Below the pieces are notes generated by a model. That model had not been told where the DNA came from. It saw only the letters and a list, made by a program, of their open reading frames with translations, and searched no databases. Below, in pieces: positions 9,535 through 19,176 of a stretch of DNA of 64,000 nucleotides. Source of the stretch: Aneurinibacillus thermoaerophilus (GTDB lineage Bacteria > Bacillota > Bacilli > Aneurinibacillales > Aneurinibacillaceae); assembly GCF_900099925.1 (NCBI RefSeq), contig NZ_FNDE01000012.1:22156-86155 (forward strand). Reading direction: 5' to 3'. How positions within the stretch are numbered: the stretch's first letter is position 1; every line of letters starts with the position of its first letter. The translations under genes and the position numbers were made by a program.

Positions 9535-10855
9535 CACCAGCTTTCCTGTTTTCTTTCCACTCGTTTCGTATATCCGAAATAAAATATAAAGATCCGGCCA
9601 CAAGCAGCACATCCTGCTCATGAACCGTATGTAGTGCCCGTCTCCAGGCTTCCTGCCATTCTGTTATAGCATAAATGTGCAGATCAGGCCGGGCGGTTCG
9701 GAACGCGTTAGCGAGCGCCTCCGGTTCAGCTGCTCGCGGATGGTCAGTTTTCGTCACCCACACCTGTTTGCACAGAGGGGCAAGCAGTTCTGCCATCTCT
9801 GTGTAATTTTTATCGACGAGCGCGGAAAAAACAAGAGAAACTTTTTGACCCGGATAATAGTCCTGCAACGTTTTTGTAAGCGCTTTTACTCCATCTACAT
9901 TATGCGCACCATCTAAAATTACATCCGGATTTTCGGCAAGCTTTTCAAAACGGCCGGGCCATTTTGCTTCACGCAAACCGGTTCTAATGTGCTCCTCCTC
10001 TACATAGAGAGCAAAATAATTGGAAAGTACCTGCAAGGCCATTACAGCTACAGCGGCGTTATGCATCTGGTGCTCGCCGACCAATCCGAGTTCGCACCTA
10101 TTATAAATGCCAAACGTGCCGCTAAAATCAAGAATTTCTTTGTCTCCCTTTCGGATTCTCACCGCTTCGTATTCTTTGCCTTCCCGATACAGCGAAGCTT
10201 TTCGCTCACGGGCCACGCTTTCGATTACTTCCAGCGCTTCCTCGGACATTTTCCCGGTAATAACCGGGACACCATTTTTGATAATCCCGGCCTTTTCCCG
10301 GGCAATAGCGTGAAGATCCCCTCCCAGTATATTCATATGATCAAAACCGACATTAGTGATGATGCAAGCGAGCGGATGGACAATATTTGTCGAATCCAGC
10401 CTTCCTCCTAGGCCGGTTTCCCAAACTACGATATCCGGGTACGACACTGTAGCGAAATATAGGAGCGCCAGCGCAGTAACGACTTCAAATTCCGTTGGCG
10501 CGCCGCATGCTGCATCTTTCATCTCTTCCACGATCGGGCGAATTCTTTCAATAAGCGCAAGCAGATCTTCCGGCGCAATCGGTTCTCCATTGTGCTGAAT
10601 TCTCTCGTGGAAAGAAACAACATAAGGCGATACAAAAAGTCCGACTTCATGCCCGGCTTTTCGCAGGATCGATTGTAAAAAAGCAGCAGTCGAACCTTTT
10701 CCGTTCGTGCCGGCAATATGAATAAACTTTAAGCGACGCTCGGGATGCCCGAGGCGCTCCATCATATATTCCATCCTCTCAAGGCCAGGCCGGACGGAGA
10801 AGCGCTCCAGTCCGGCCAGCCAGGAAAGGGCCTGTTCTAACGACTTAGCAGTCAA
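9527..10855 (-). CDS. folC: Folylpolyglutamate synthase / dihydrofolate synthase
   Basis: 442 residues, a usual length. FolC adds glutamates to folates, using ATP in a Mur-ligase-like fold. Visible: HIAGTNGKGSTAAF (ATP loop, about 46-59), the SPYVVSFHERI folate-loop region, and ILDGAHNVDG near the C-terminal domain. The start is a TTG at 10855, seven bases past the valS stop; the ribosome site AGAGGGTG overlaps the end of valS, so translation is probably coupled. The only nearby ATG is out of frame and stops at once. Confidence 0.95.
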   Translation of the reverse strand: MTAKSLEQALSWLAGLERFSVRPGLERMEYMMERLGHPERRLKFIHIAGTNGKGSTAAFLQSILRKAGHEVGLFVSPYVVSFHERIQHNGEPIAPEDLLALIERIRPIVEEMKDAACGAPTEFEVVTALALLYFATVSYPDIVVWETGLGGRLDSTNIVHPLACIITNVGFDHMNILGGDLHAIAREKAGIIKNGVPVITGKMSEEALEVIESVARERKASLYREGKEYEAVRIRKGDKEILDFSGTFGIYNRCELGLVGEHQMHNAAVAVMALQVLSNYFALYVEEEHIRTGLREAKWPGRFEKLAENPDVILDGAHNVDGVKALTKTLQDYYPGQKVSLVFSALVDKNYTEMAELLAPLCKQVWVTKTDHPRAAEPEALANAFRTARPDLHIYAITEWQEAWRRALHTVHEQDVLLVAGSLYFISDIRNEWKENRKAGDE

Positions 10856-10862
10856 CGTACCA

Positions 10863-13523
10863 TCACCCTCTGAGCTCTTGGATTCTTGCTTTTACTTTGG
10901 CTTGCTTTTCAAGATAGTCCGCTTCTTTCGCCCGCTCTTGTTCGATAATATGGGCCGGCGCTTTTTCTACGAAGCCTTTGTTGGATAGTTTCTTCTGCAC
11001 GCGTTCCACTTCGGCGTCCAATACCTTCAATTCTTTTTCGAGGCGAGCGATTTCCTGTTCAATATCAATCAAGCCTGCGAGCGGCAGGTACAATTCTGCC
11101 CCGCTTACGACGGCTGACATCGCTTTTTCCGGCGCCGGAATATCCGTTCCGATTTTCAGCACATCCGGATTGCAGAAGCGCTCAATATACGCTTTACCAT
11201 CCTCAAGATAGCTGAGCGTTTCTTCGTCGTTTGCTTTGATAAACAGTTCAATTTTCTTGCTAAGCGGTACATTTACTTCCGCGCGAATATTGCGTACGTT
11301 GCGGATGACATCCATCAAAAGTTCCATCTGCTTCACAGACGCCGGATTTTCTAGCTCAGGCTTGTATTCTGGCCAGGAGGCTACAATTAAGCTGTCACCT
11401 TTATGCGGCAAATGCTGCCAAATTTCTTCCGTAATAAATGGCATGAACGGATGCAAAAGACGCATCGTTTGATCAAGCACATATGCGAGTACCGAACGCG
11501 TCGTTTTCTTCGCCGCTTCGTCATCGCCGTACAGCGGAAGCTTCGCCACTTCGATATACCAATCGCACAATTCATCCCAGATAAAATTGTACAGCACGCG
11601 GCCCACTTCACCGTATTCAAAACTATCAAGCAAACGGGTCGTATCTTTAATCGTTTCATTCAAACGGTGCAGAATCCATTTATCTGCTATCCCAAGATTC
11701 CGGGTCACATCAATATCTTCATACGTAAAGCCTTCCATGTTCATCAGCGCAAAGCGGGACGCATTCCAAATCTTATTCGCGAAGTTTCGCGCCGCTTCCA
11801 CACGTTCCCATCGGAAGCGCTGATCATTCCCCGGTGTGCAACCTGTCGCCAGCATAAAGCGCATCGCGTCCGCGCCGTACTTGTCGATAACTTCCATCGG
11901 GTCAACCCCGTTGCCAAGCGACTTAGACATCTTCCGCCCTTCTGCGTCGCGCACAAGACCGGTGATTAATACATACTTAAACGGATTTTTATCCGTAAAT
12001 TCAAGCGCGGTGAAAATCATACGTGCAACCCAGAAATAAATAATATCATAACCGGTTACAAGTACATCGTTCGGATAGAAATGCTTCATGTCTTCCGTTT
12101 CATCCGGCCAACCAAGCGTCGAGAACGGCCACAGCGCCGAGCTAAACCATGTATCCAGCACATCCGGATCTTGTTTAATGTTTTGACTGCCGCACTTCGG
12201 ACACTTGTGAATATCTTCGCGCGATACCGTCATTTCGCCGCAATCATCACAATACCAGGCCGGAATGCGGTGTCCCCACCACAACTGGCGGGAAATACAC
12301 CAGTCACGCACGTTTTCGATCCAGTGCAAATAAATTTTTTCGAAGCGTTCTGGCACGAATGTTACGCCCTCTTTTACCTTTTGTGCCTCGATGGCGCGCT
12401 CCGCCAGCGGCCTCATTTTCACAAACCATTGTGTAGACAAATACGGCTCGATAACTGCGCCGCTGCGCTCACTGTGCCCCACAGAGTGGGTGTGTTCTTC
12501 AATTTTGAACAGTACGCCCTGTTCTTGCAGGTCACGCACGATATTTTTGCGGCATTCAAAACGGTCCTGTCCCTGATAAGCTCCCGCGTTTTCATTCATT
12601 TTGCCCGCTTCGTCCATGACAAGGATTTGCGGCAGGTTATGACGCTGTCCGATTTCAAAGTCATTCGGATCGTGAGCCGGCGTAATTTTCACGGCACCGC
12701 TTCCAAATTCGCGGTCCACATAGTCGTCCGCTACAATCGGAATTTCTCGTCCAACGATAGGAAGAATAACCGTCTTGCCGATTAGATGCTTATAGCGCTC
12801 ATCTTCCGGATGTACAGCGACTGCGGTGTCGCCAAGCATCGTTTCCGGGCGAGTCGTTGCTACCTCGATATAACCTGTGCCATCTTTAAGCGGATAGCGC
12901 ATATGATAGAGCGCGCCCTGCACATCCTTGTACTCCACTTCAATATCGGAAAGTGCTGTACGGGTCATCGGATCCCAGTTAATAATATATTTACCGCGAT
13001 AGATAAGGCCCTTTTCATACAAGCGTACAAACACTTCGCGCACCGCGCGGGAAAGCCCTTCGTCAAGCGTAAAGCGCTCGCGGCTGTAGTCGAGGGAAAG
13101 TCCCATTTTTGTCCACTGTTCCCGAATCACATTCGCATAGTGTTTTTTCCATTCCCACACTTTTTCCACAAACTTTTCGCGGCCCAATTCATGACGTGTT
13201 ACACCTTCTTCGCGCAGTTTGCCTTCCACGCGTGCCTGCGTCGCGATACCGGCGTGGTCCATGCCAGGCAACCAGAGCGCATTATAGCCCTGCATTCTTT
13301 TAAAACGAATCATAATATCCTGTAACGTATTGTTCAGCGCGTGGCCGATATGCAGATTCCCGGTTACGTTCGGCGGCGGAATCACAATCGTGAACGGCTG
13401 TTTCTTCGGATTGCACTCCGCTTTAAAATAGCCATTGTCGCGCCAGAACGGATACCATTTCGCTTCCGTCTGTTTCGGTTCATATTTCGTCGGCATTTCA
13501 GTTTGATTGTGCTGATTCGACAT
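10863..13523 (-). CDS. valS: Valyl-tRNA synthetase
   Basis: 886 residues from ATG 13523, preceded by GGAGG at a good distance; the longer frame to 13550 has no ribosome site. A class I synthetase charging tRNA-Val. Visible: [13 protein letters not shown] (HIGH at about 58-61), [17 protein letters not shown] with paired cysteines further on that may bind zinc, KMSKS (about 530), and a C-terminal coiled-coil arm (about 815-886). Downstream of a T-box leader and first gene of the folC-murC operon, as expected for a Bacillales valS. Confidence 0.97.
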   Translation of the reverse strand: MSNQHNQTEMPTKYEPKQTEAKWYPFWRDNGYFKAECNPKKQPFTIVIPPPNVTGNLHIGHALNNTLQDIMIRFKRMQGYNALWLPGMDHAGIATQARVEGKLREEGVTRHELGREKFVEKVWEWKKHYANVIREQWTKMGLSLDYSRERFTLDEGLSRAVREVFVRLYEKGLIYRGKYIINWDPMTRTALSDIEVEYKDVQGALYHMRYPLKDGTGYIEVATTRPETMLGDTAVAVHPEDERYKHLIGKTVILPIVGREIPIVADDYVDREFGSGAVKITPAHDPNDFEIGQRHNLPQILVMDEAGKMNENAGAYQGQDRFECRKNIVRDLQEQGVLFKIEEHTHSVGHSERSGAVIEPYLSTQWFVKMRPLAERAIEAQKVKEGVTFVPERFEKIYLHWIENVRDWCISRQLWWGHRIPAWYCDDCGEMTVSREDIHKCPKCGSQNIKQDPDVLDTWFSSALWPFSTLGWPDETEDMKHFYPNDVLVTGYDIIYFWVARMIFTALEFTDKNPFKYVLITGLVRDAEGRKMSKSLGNGVDPMEVIDKYGADAMRFMLATGCTPGNDQRFRWERVEAARNFANKIWNASRFALMNMEGFTYEDIDVTRNLGIADKWILHRLNETIKDTTRLLDSFEYGEVGRVLYNFIWDELCDWYIEVAKLPLYGDDEAAKKTTRSVLAYVLDQTMRLLHPFMPFITEEIWQHLPHKGDSLIVASWPEYKPELENPASVKQMELLMDVIRNVRNIRAEVNVPLSKKIELFIKANDEETLSYLEDGKAYIERFCNPDVLKIGTDIPAPEKAMSAVVSGAELYLPLAGLIDIEQEIARLEKELKVLDAEVERVQKKLSNKGFVEKAPAHIIEQERAKEADYLEKQAKVKARIQELRG

Positions 13524-13592
13524 ACGTAATACCTCCATCAAAAATTCCAAATAAATAGTATAGAAAGCTTACCTAAAATCTTCTGCTACATG

Positions 13593-13855
13593 AAAAAAAA
13601 CTCCCTGCCCAGCCAAAGGACGAAGGAGTTTGTTCGCGGTACCACCTTTGTTAGCCTGCACGTGCTTTTTACATGCCAGCTCGCTTTCTCATGATAACGG
13701 GATATCCCGGTCTACCCTACTTAATCTGTTCAGGCAGACAGCTCCAAGGCTACCTTCTATTAGTACTTCCATGCAGACCTTCCACCGCTGGCCCACTCTC
13801 TGGTATGGCATCCTAATATACTCTTCCTCTTCATCGCTGATTCTATCGCTATAAA
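13593..13855 (-). ncRNA. T-box riboswitch (valine) upstream of valS
   Basis: The minus strand reads GGTGGTACCGCG (T-box, 13646-13635), followed by a terminator with stem AAACTCC / GGGAGTTT and eight T (13631-13593). Stem I lies upstream with the typical AGAGAG and GGTGG-like elements, and a GUA valine triplet sits in the likely specifier segment near 13765. Uncharged tRNA-Val should pair with the leader and let transcription into valS continue. The exact specifier loop was not folded. Confidence 0.9.
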
Positions 13856-13865
13856 CTTATTATTC

Positions 13866-13895
13866 ATTGTACCCAGTTTGTGAGAAAATAGTCAA
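13866..13895 (-). promoter_or_regulatory. Sigma-A promoter of the valS operon
   Basis: TTGACT (13895-13890), 18 bases, TACAAT (13871-13866) on the minus strand, directly upstream of the T-box leader. Confidence 0.7.
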
Positions 13896-13998
13896 TACGA
13901 AGCTGTCACCGTCTTTTTTTCGTGCTTGTTGCCTTTTTTACATGAAGCCGTTTTTTGTTGACAAGGAAAGCAAAATGACAGAGCTTCTGCTATTCATT

Positions 13999-14670
13999 TC
14001 ATATAGAGATTTTTAATCGTCCTTGCTCTAATTGGATAATACGACCGGCTTCAGCAGCTAATTTCATATCGTGTGTCACCATAATGACCGTTCTGCCCTG
14101 AGCGTTCCATTCTTTGAAAAGTTCGATGATGATAATAGCATTATATTCATCAACCGCCCCTGTTGGTTCATCCGCAAAAATCACGTCAGGCTTATTTATG
14201 AGCGCGCGGGCAAGTGCAACCCTTCGTTGTTCGCCCCCGCTCAATTGATAAGGTAAATTGTCCAGCTTATCGTCCAGCCCTACCCGTGCAAGCAAATTCC
14301 GTCCCCATTCTTCATCGCTTTTTTTGTATGTGCGGCACAATGTTTTCGGCAGAAGTACATTTTCCAGCGTATTCAATGTCGGGATAAGGCTTGGAAACTG
14401 AAACACAAAGCCACATTGTTCTGCCCGGATGCGCGTCCGTTCCTTGTCGCTCAAACCGGTAACGTCTTTGCCATCGAAACGCACCGTCCCTTCTGTCGGA
14501 CGCTCCAGAAGTCCTGCTATCGCAAGAAACGTCGATTTCCCGCTACCGGAAGGTCCGACAACCGCGACAAATTCGCCGGCATGAATCGTTTCGCTTATGC
14601 CCTTAAGGGCATGAACTTTCCGCTCGCGCCCGATGCGGTATGTTTTATGAATATTCTCAAGCGAAATCAT
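13999..14670 (-). CDS. ABC transporter ATP-binding protein (MacB/LolD family)
   Basis: 223 residues. Walker A GPSGSGKST (39-47), Q-loop, signature LSGGEQ (about 143), Walker B VIFADEP with following D-loop, and the H-switch MVTHD. The length and motifs match the MacB/LolD/FtsE class that powers mechanotransmission permeases rather than importers. ATG overlaps the stop of the permease gene by one base (TAATG), so the two are co-translated. No solute-binding protein is adjacent. Substrate unknown; antibiotic, peptide or lipoprotein export are possible. Confidence 0.9.
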   Translation of the reverse strand: MISLENIHKTYRIGRERKVHALKGISETIHAGEFVAVVGPSGSGKSTFLAIAGLLERPTEGTVRFDGKDVTGLSDKERTRIRAEQCGFVFQFPSLIPTLNTLENVLLPKTLCRTYKKSDEEWGRNLLARVGLDDKLDNLPYQLSGGEQRRVALARALINKPDVIFADEPTGAVDEYNAIIIIELFKEWNAQGRTVIMVTHDMKLAAEAGRIIQLEQGRLKISI

Positions 14671-15878
14671 TATTGCTCCCCCTCCCGAATCGCTTCATAT
14701 GGCTGTAGCTTTAACGTAGAGCGCACGGGGAAGAACGCAGCCAGCACCGCAATCAGCGCCGTTGCCGCCGTTGTGCCCGCGCCGATAAAAAAGCCGGTCA
14801 CCCAATCAGGAAACAGCATCGGTAACTGTAACAGTTGCAAAAGTAAAATCCGATTATCGTACAAAGCCGCGCCAGCCAGTAAAGAGCCAATGGCCGCTCC
14901 GATCACGGAGGCAAAACCTGCTTCCATCAACAGTAAGCGGAACGTAACAGCGCGGGAAGCACCCATGGCACGCAGCATGCCGATTTCTTTCCGACGCTCG
15001 CTAATAAGCGCGGTAAACATGGTCATTACTTGCAGTGCGCTCATAATAAGCACAAGACCAATCATCATATAGCTCATCATTTTCACGGGAAAAATCTGTT
15101 TGTTTACCGTTTCTTGCAATCCGCTCCCTTTAACCACATCAACTTCCAAGTTCATCCGCTCAATTTGACGCTTTACAAATTCCTCCATTCCTGGTTTTGT
15201 TTTTACAAGGATAATAGAAATAGAGTTTTCCGGAAAATCAAGCTTGCTGTCTTTATGATTTAGTTCGCGCGCCGCATCCAGCGTAATAAACAGCGTCCTG
15301 TCCGTTCCCATACCCGTAGGGAAAATCATGTTTTTTAATATAAAATCCTTACCAAAAAGCGTAATCCATTCCTGCATGTATTCATTGTCAAAGTGGTAAA
15401 TGTAATTTTTGCCGCCCGCCTCCGCGCCTGCAATTAGATCATATTTCCCTACTTTTTTGTCTGCGGCTGTCCAATTTTTCAGCGTAAAATCAGTCTCTGG
15501 GTCATAGGCGACTACCGGAAAATTCCCTGCCGTCTGACAGCATACCGTCGAAACGGTTTCCAGATAAAGCTGAGGAGAAGCAATTTCCACTTCGCTGATG
15601 GTACGCACTTTATCAAGTATGCTTTCCGGCATATAAAATTTGGTCGGTGTTCCGGAAATAATCATATCGCCTGCCTGAGCGCCGAACCCCTTGGGCACGA
15701 CCATTAAGCTGGCGCCCAAGCGGCTGGAACTCGCTTCGATGCTTCGCTCCATAGAAAGAACAAAAAAATAGCTTGCAAACAAAATAAAAGCGGTAATGGC
15801 AGCGCTTCCCGAAAGCAGTACGGTGCGCGATATTTTTCGCTTAAGACTACGCCAGGCTACCGTGGAAAGTTTCTTCAT
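14670..15878 (-). CDS. ABC transporter permease (FtsX/MacB type)
   Basis: 402 residues from ATG 15878, set by AAGAGGTG nine bases before; the GTG at 15890 lies inside that ribosome site. One N-terminal membrane helix, a large extracellular domain (about 50-270) holding a CC pair (CCQTAG), and three C-terminal helices with the FtsX-domain signature ERRKEIGMLRAMGAS. This is the usual four-helix MacB-like permease. Partner of the ATPase gene immediately downstream. The cargo is not evident. Confidence 0.88.
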   Translation of the reverse strand: MKKLSTVAWRSLKRKISRTVLLSGSAAITAFILFASYFFVLSMERSIEASSSRLGASLMVVPKGFGAQAGDMIISGTPTKFYMPESILDKVRTISEVEIASPQLYLETVSTVCCQTAGNFPVVAYDPETDFTLKNWTAADKKVGKYDLIAGAEAGGKNYIYHFDNEYMQEWITLFGKDFILKNMIFPTGMGTDRTLFITLDAARELNHKDSKLDFPENSISIILVKTKPGMEEFVKRQIERMNLEVDVVKGSGLQETVNKQIFPVKMMSYMMIGLVLIMSALQVMTMFTALISERRKEIGMLRAMGASRAVTFRLLLMEAGFASVIGAAIGSLLAGAALYDNRILLLQLLQLPMLFPDWVTGFFIGAGTTAATALIAVLAAFFPVRSTLKLQPYEAIREGEQ

Positions 15879-16000
15879 TGCTGTTCGCACCTCTTATATG
15901 CATCACATTCGGCGCTCGATATTCATGCGGTAATACGACCCGCTTTGAACCGCCGTTATCAAGCCAAACGTATAATATGAAATTCACTCAAATTGTTATG

Positions 16001-16099
16001 TTAATCGCGCGACGATAGGATTTTAACCATCATGAAGAGCAGACCTCCAATGACCGTAAACCAGAGAATATAGTAAACAATCTGTACGCTGTTCAGCAT
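16001..16099 (-). CDS. Small single-helix membrane protein (hypothetical)
   Basis: 32 residues, mostly one membrane helix (MLNSVQIVYYILWF...), ending KILSSRD. I chose ATG 16099: a promoter (16134-16161) and a GTGGTGGG ribosome site precede it, while the longer frame starts inside the terminator of ccoP. Its position directly after a cbb3 oxidase operon recalls small oxidase-associated membrane proteins, but it shows no family signature. It may not be translated. Confidence 0.4.
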   Translation of the reverse strand: MLNSVQIVYYILWFTVIGGLLFMMVKILSSRD

Positions 16100-16133
16100 G
16101 CTTGCCCACCACTCTTTTTCATATTTTCCATTT

Positions 16134-16161
16134 ATTATATCACTGAGGTTATGAAAAACAA
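16134..16161 (-). promoter_or_regulatory. Promoter between ccoP and the small membrane ORF
   Basis: TTGTTT (16161-16156), 16 bases, TATAAT (16139-16134) on the minus strand. It starts in the T-run of the cco terminator. Confidence 0.55.
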
Positions 16162-16196
16162 AAAAGACCAGAAAAAGGCCTATCTGGTCTTTTTTC
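16156..16196 (-). terminator. Terminator of the cco operon
   Basis: Nine-base stem AAGACCAGA / TCTGGTCTT followed by six T on the minus strand, starting three bases after the ccoP stop codon. Confidence 0.85.
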
Positions 16197-16198
16197 AT

Positions 16199-16621
16199 TT
16201 ATTTCAACGTTTTCAGGAATTCAACCATGGAATCCTTCTGCTCTTCCGTCCAGGAAGCTCCCAACGCTGGCATACTGCCCCGTCCTTTGGTTAGAACATC
16301 CTTCACGCCTTCAGGCTTTAGCTTATCTACTATGCCATAAAGAGACGGCCCCATGCCGCCTTTCAGATCGGCACCATGACAAGCTACACACTGTCCGGAA
16401 AGTCCTTTTCCTTTTTCCACGCTTACGCCCTGTGCCGCTTCTCCACCGGCCGGACGTTCATCAATCCCTTTGGCGGTCAGCGCATACCCGACAGCCCAAA
16501 CGGCTAACACGGCATACGTAATAATTAGGAAACGAGGTACTTTTCCGTGTCCTTGCTTCATTCCCATGACTTCATCATAATGCTCTTCGTGCTGTTCATG
16601 ATTTTTGTGCTTATCAGACAT
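16199..16621 (-). CDS. ccoP: Membrane-anchored mono-haem cytochrome c subunit of the cbb3-type oxidase (CcoP-like)
   Basis: 140 residues. A His-rich N-terminal tail, one membrane helix (about 29-50) and a cytochrome c domain with a single CVACH (78-82) and a likely methionine ligand in GSMPAL. Classical CcoP has two haems; this short form fits the compact cbb3-like oxidases of Bacillales. It should pass electrons from cytochrome bc or menaquinol routes to ccoO/ccoN. Last gene of ccoN-O-P before the terminator. No ccoQ, ccoG, ccoI or ccoS is seen. Confidence 0.85.
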   Translation of the reverse strand: MSDKHKNHEQHEEHYDEVMGMKQGHGKVPRFLIITYAVLAVWAVGYALTAKGIDERPAGGEAAQGVSVEKGKGLSGQCVACHGADLKGGMGPSLYGIVDKLKPEGVKDVLTKGRGSMPALGASWTEEQKDSMVEFLKTLK

Positions 16622-16643
16622 ATTATCGCCTCCTCCTCCCCGG

Positions 16644-17138
16644 TTACTTCGCCGGAGCCGGCTTCAAACTCATCAAGTACGCAACAAGATTATTCATATC
16701 CTCATCACTCAAATAATCATACTTAGGCATAATGGAACCTTGGACTATTTTTTGCGGATTTTTCAAATGTTCGATATGCCACTCTTTGCTTGTGCGTGCG
16801 CCCACCCACATCAAATCCGGGCCTGTGCGGTTAGAACCGAATAAATGTGGGCGGTCATTTGCGTAATCACCAGGTACAGTTACAGGTCCAATATTCATCG
16901 CCAAATCGGCCTTCACCGGACGGACCACCTGTGTATGACAGGTATTACATCCATTCTCAATATATACTTGGCGCCCTTTCGCCTCTGGAGAATCCGGCGC
17001 GTAATCGCGCGCTTCCGCATTCGCTGTTGGCATCATCATCTCTTTATCGAAAAACGGCAAGATAATCGTCGCAAACGTCCCCATCATAAAAAGCACAATC
17101 GCAGCAAGATAAATAGCTAATGCATTTCTTTCCACCAT
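16644..17138 (-). CDS. ccoO: Cytochrome c subunit of the cbb3-type oxidase (CcoO-like)
   Basis: 164 residues from ATG 17138, preceded by GGGAGGGG and just past the ccoN stop; the longer frame back to 17219 overlaps ccoN and lacks a site. One N-terminal membrane helix (6-30), a CNTCH haem site (64-68) with HTQVV after it, and GSIMPKYDYL near the C-terminus supplying the axial methionine. Relays electrons to the catalytic subunit. Confidence 0.9.
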   Translation of the reverse strand: MVERNALAIYLAAIVLFMMGTFATIILPFFDKEMMMPTANAEARDYAPDSPEAKGRQVYIENGCNTCHTQVVRPVKADLAMNIGPVTVPGDYANDRPHLFGSNRTGPDLMWVGARTSKEWHIEHLKNPQKIVQGSIMPKYDYLSDEDMNNLVAYLMSLKPAPAK

Positions 17139-17158
17139 CGTCCCCTCCCTGTCGTAAA

Positions 17159-18541
17159 TTAAGCAACGACACGTTCTTTCCCCGTCGCAAATTTCGTACC
17201 GGACTTCACGGTTTTCCAAATGTTAAATACGAAGAAGAACTGACCGATAATCATCATCGTGCCGCCAATCGCCCGCCAGATGATAAGCGAACGCACGGAC
17301 TGAACCGTTTCCATGAATGGTTTTCCCTCCATCCACGCAAAACCCTGAATAACGCCCGCAATCCAGAGCGTGAAAGCAAACATCAAAAAGCCGATAACAG
17401 AAAAATAATAATGAAGATTCATTAATCTTTTGCTATAAATGTTGCGGCCCGTCAGGCGGGGGATGGCATAATAAATCGTCACAAAGCAAACAAATGAGAA
17501 AGCAGCAAATGGAGCCATATGCGCGTGACCGACAACCCAGTGCGTAAATTTAACGACTGCGCTTACCTGCATCAATGATTGAAAAGGCCCCTGCAAACAC
17601 GCCATCAAATAGAAAATGGAAGCCGTAATAAGAAACTTCATGTTTACGTCTTCGGATACTTTGTACCACATGCCACGCATTGTACCAAATACGTTGGCAA
17701 GCACTGTCCAAACCGGAATAATTAAAAGAACGGAAGGAATAATGCCCGCTTTCATCAACCATACCGGGATTGGACCGTTTACCAGATGATGGGGGCCGTT
17801 CCACACATAAATCGTGGCAATTGTCCAAAAACCGATAAGTGAAAGCTTATGGCTGTATAACGGTTTACCTGTTAATTTCGGCAGTAAGTAGTAGATTTGA
17901 CCTATCCCCACTGTTGTAAACCATAAACCAAGAACGTTATGTCCATAGAACCAGTTCATGTTGGCTTGCGCGGCGCCGCCAATAAGGGAAGATGGGATAT
18001 TGCCGACCGTATAAACGAGCGGCAACCAGATCAAAGAGCCGATAAAATACCAAATCGAAACGTATAACTGTTTCTCCTGGCGTTTCGCAATCGTCATAAA
18101 CAGGTTAACCGATATCAGCACACACAAAAGAACAACGCCCACATCAAGGAATAACGGCAGCTCCGCATATTCCACGCCGGTAGAATATCCCATACAGATA
18201 ACGACAACAGCTGTAGCGATCGCCAGGTTCCAAATCAGACACGTTATGTTGCCCAATTTTTCACTCCACAGCTGCGTGCGCGTAAGCTTCGGAATAATGT
18301 AAAACATAGCGCCGACCATCGCCATGGACAACCATGCGAGCAAAACCCCGTTCGTATGGATGATGCGGATGTGTGCGTAAGTTAACGCGAAATTAAGAGC
18401 ATCCGCCCCTGGGAAGTACAGAAAGTCAGGGTAAATTTGCTTGATCGCCACAACAAGCCCGGCGATCATTGAAATGATGAGCCAGAACATCGCACTGTAC
18501 CAGAAATTCTTCGCGCTACTGAATGGAGCATTACTTAACAT
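17159..18541 (-). CDS. ccoN: cbb3-type cytochrome c oxidase catalytic subunit I
   Basis: 460 residues with about twelve membrane helices. Haem and CuB ligands are visible: HIRIIHTNGVLL early, NWFYGHNVLGLW, NGPHHLVNG and the late GHAHMAPFAAFS motif. It reduces oxygen to water and is usually made when oxygen is scarce. An AGGGGGAGG ribosome site precedes ATG 18541. First gene of a three-gene operon; the 400-base upstream region carries a palindrome and a divergent promoter (18665-18699). Confidence 0.93.
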   Translation of the reverse strand: MLSNAPFSSAKNFWYSAMFWLIISMIAGLVVAIKQIYPDFLYFPGADALNFALTYAHIRIIHTNGVLLAWLSMAMVGAMFYIIPKLTRTQLWSEKLGNITCLIWNLAIATAVVVICMGYSTGVEYAELPLFLDVGVVLLCVLISVNLFMTIAKRQEKQLYVSIWYFIGSLIWLPLVYTVGNIPSSLIGGAAQANMNWFYGHNVLGLWFTTVGIGQIYYLLPKLTGKPLYSHKLSLIGFWTIATIYVWNGPHHLVNGPIPVWLMKAGIIPSVLLIIPVWTVLANVFGTMRGMWYKVSEDVNMKFLITASIFYLMACLQGPFQSLMQVSAVVKFTHWVVGHAHMAPFAAFSFVCFVTIYYAIPRLTGRNIYSKRLMNLHYYFSVIGFLMFAFTLWIAGVIQGFAWMEGKPFMETVQSVRSLIIWRAIGGTMMIIGQFFFVFNIWKTVKSGTKFATGKERVVA

Positions 18542-18664
18542 GTTATCAACCTCCCCCTCTACTGTTTAAGAAATTACCTTGTGCTTAAAAAGTACCTCTT
18601 CCTTCACAACATACTAAAACCCCCACAAAATATAAATAATGGAATTTAACAATATAAGGATAGT

Positions 18665-18687
18665 TTTAACTTGACATACAAGTTAAA
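18665..18687. promoter_or_regulatory. Perfect palindrome over a -35 box (operator candidate)
   Basis: Nine-base arms TTTAACTTG / CAAGTTAAA around ACATA. The TTGACA of the plus-strand promoter overlaps the left arm and spacer. It lies about 125-145 bases upstream of ccoN. It does not match the Fnr, Rex or ResD sites I know. Confidence 0.55.
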
Positions 18688-18699
18688 CAATGAGATAAT
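18671..18699 (+). promoter_or_regulatory. Strong sigma-A promoter reading away from ccoN
   Basis: Consensus TTGACA (18671-18676), 17 bases, GATAAT (18694-18699). Confidence 0.65.
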
Positions 18700-18705
18700 G
18701 TTGTT

Positions 18706-18866
18706 AAAGTATATCTTAGTGACTACTCCCTGCTACGATTTTAGGATATATCGCCTACTTCTCGGGATCAACGATCATTTATCAAAAAAATTTGTCAACT
18801 TCGTTACAAAAATTTGAATTATATATACTATAAAAAGAGGAGCCTTATTTGCTCCTCTTTTTTCTT
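18706..18866 (+). ncRNA. Candidate small RNA or short leader ending at a strong terminator
   Basis: From the promoter at 18671-18699 the transcript would meet a stem AGAGGAGC / GCTCCTCT followed by six or more T (18836-18863) after about 160 bases. No reading frame with a ribosome site lies within it. Either an independent regulated RNA or an attenuated leader of the small gene at 18961. Confidence 0.4.
18836..18864 (+). terminator. Rho-independent terminator
   Basis: Eight-base stem AGAGGAGC / GCTCCTCT with a seven-base loop and a T-run on the plus strand; it also has As upstream and could act in both directions. Confidence 0.75.
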
Positions 18867-18960
18867 TGTAGTATTAGGAAAGTAACGGTAGACGCGCACC
18901 TATTATTAGAAAGAGACGTATACTGGAAGCAGGAAAAAGCATGGAAAGGAGCCTAGCAAA

Positions 18961-19144
18961 AATGAAAGGACGCTGGCGTTACCACCCGTTCTATCTAAAA
19001 ATTCGCTTCGGTGCTTTGCAGCTCATTATTCCTTTTATCGTGTTCCAATTCATTCGCACGATCCTGTTTCCAACTTCATTTGATGTGGTGCTGCTGTCGC
19101 TACTTATTCTGATATACGCCGCCATTTTACTTGATTATATATGA
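18961..19144 (+). CDS. Small two-helix membrane protein (hypothetical)
   Basis: 60 residues from ATG 18961, set by AAAGGAG ten bases before; ATG 18941 has no site. A basic start (MKGRWRYHPF) is followed by two membrane helices ending LLDYI. Followed at once by a terminator shared with the convergent coat gene. I do not recognise the family. It may be read from the promoter at 18671 if transcription passes the terminator at 18836. Confidence 0.6.
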
Positions 19145-19176
19145 GCCGCAACCGTCGCTTGTTTGCGGCTCAATTT
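19143..19176. terminator. Bidirectional terminator
   Basis: Nine-base stem GAGCCGCAA / TTGCGGCTC followed by AATTTT. It starts at the stop of the plus-strand small gene and overlaps the stop of the minus-strand coat gene. Confidence 0.75.

Noticed and set aside
13590..13860. tRNA-like pairing upstream of valS
   Set aside because: The stems belong to the T-box leader; no tRNA cloverleaf or CCA end.
15847..15987. 46-codon minus-strand frame from GTG upstream of the ABC permease
   Set aside because: Coding-like peptide but no ribosome site and overlap with the permease start; cannot be supported.
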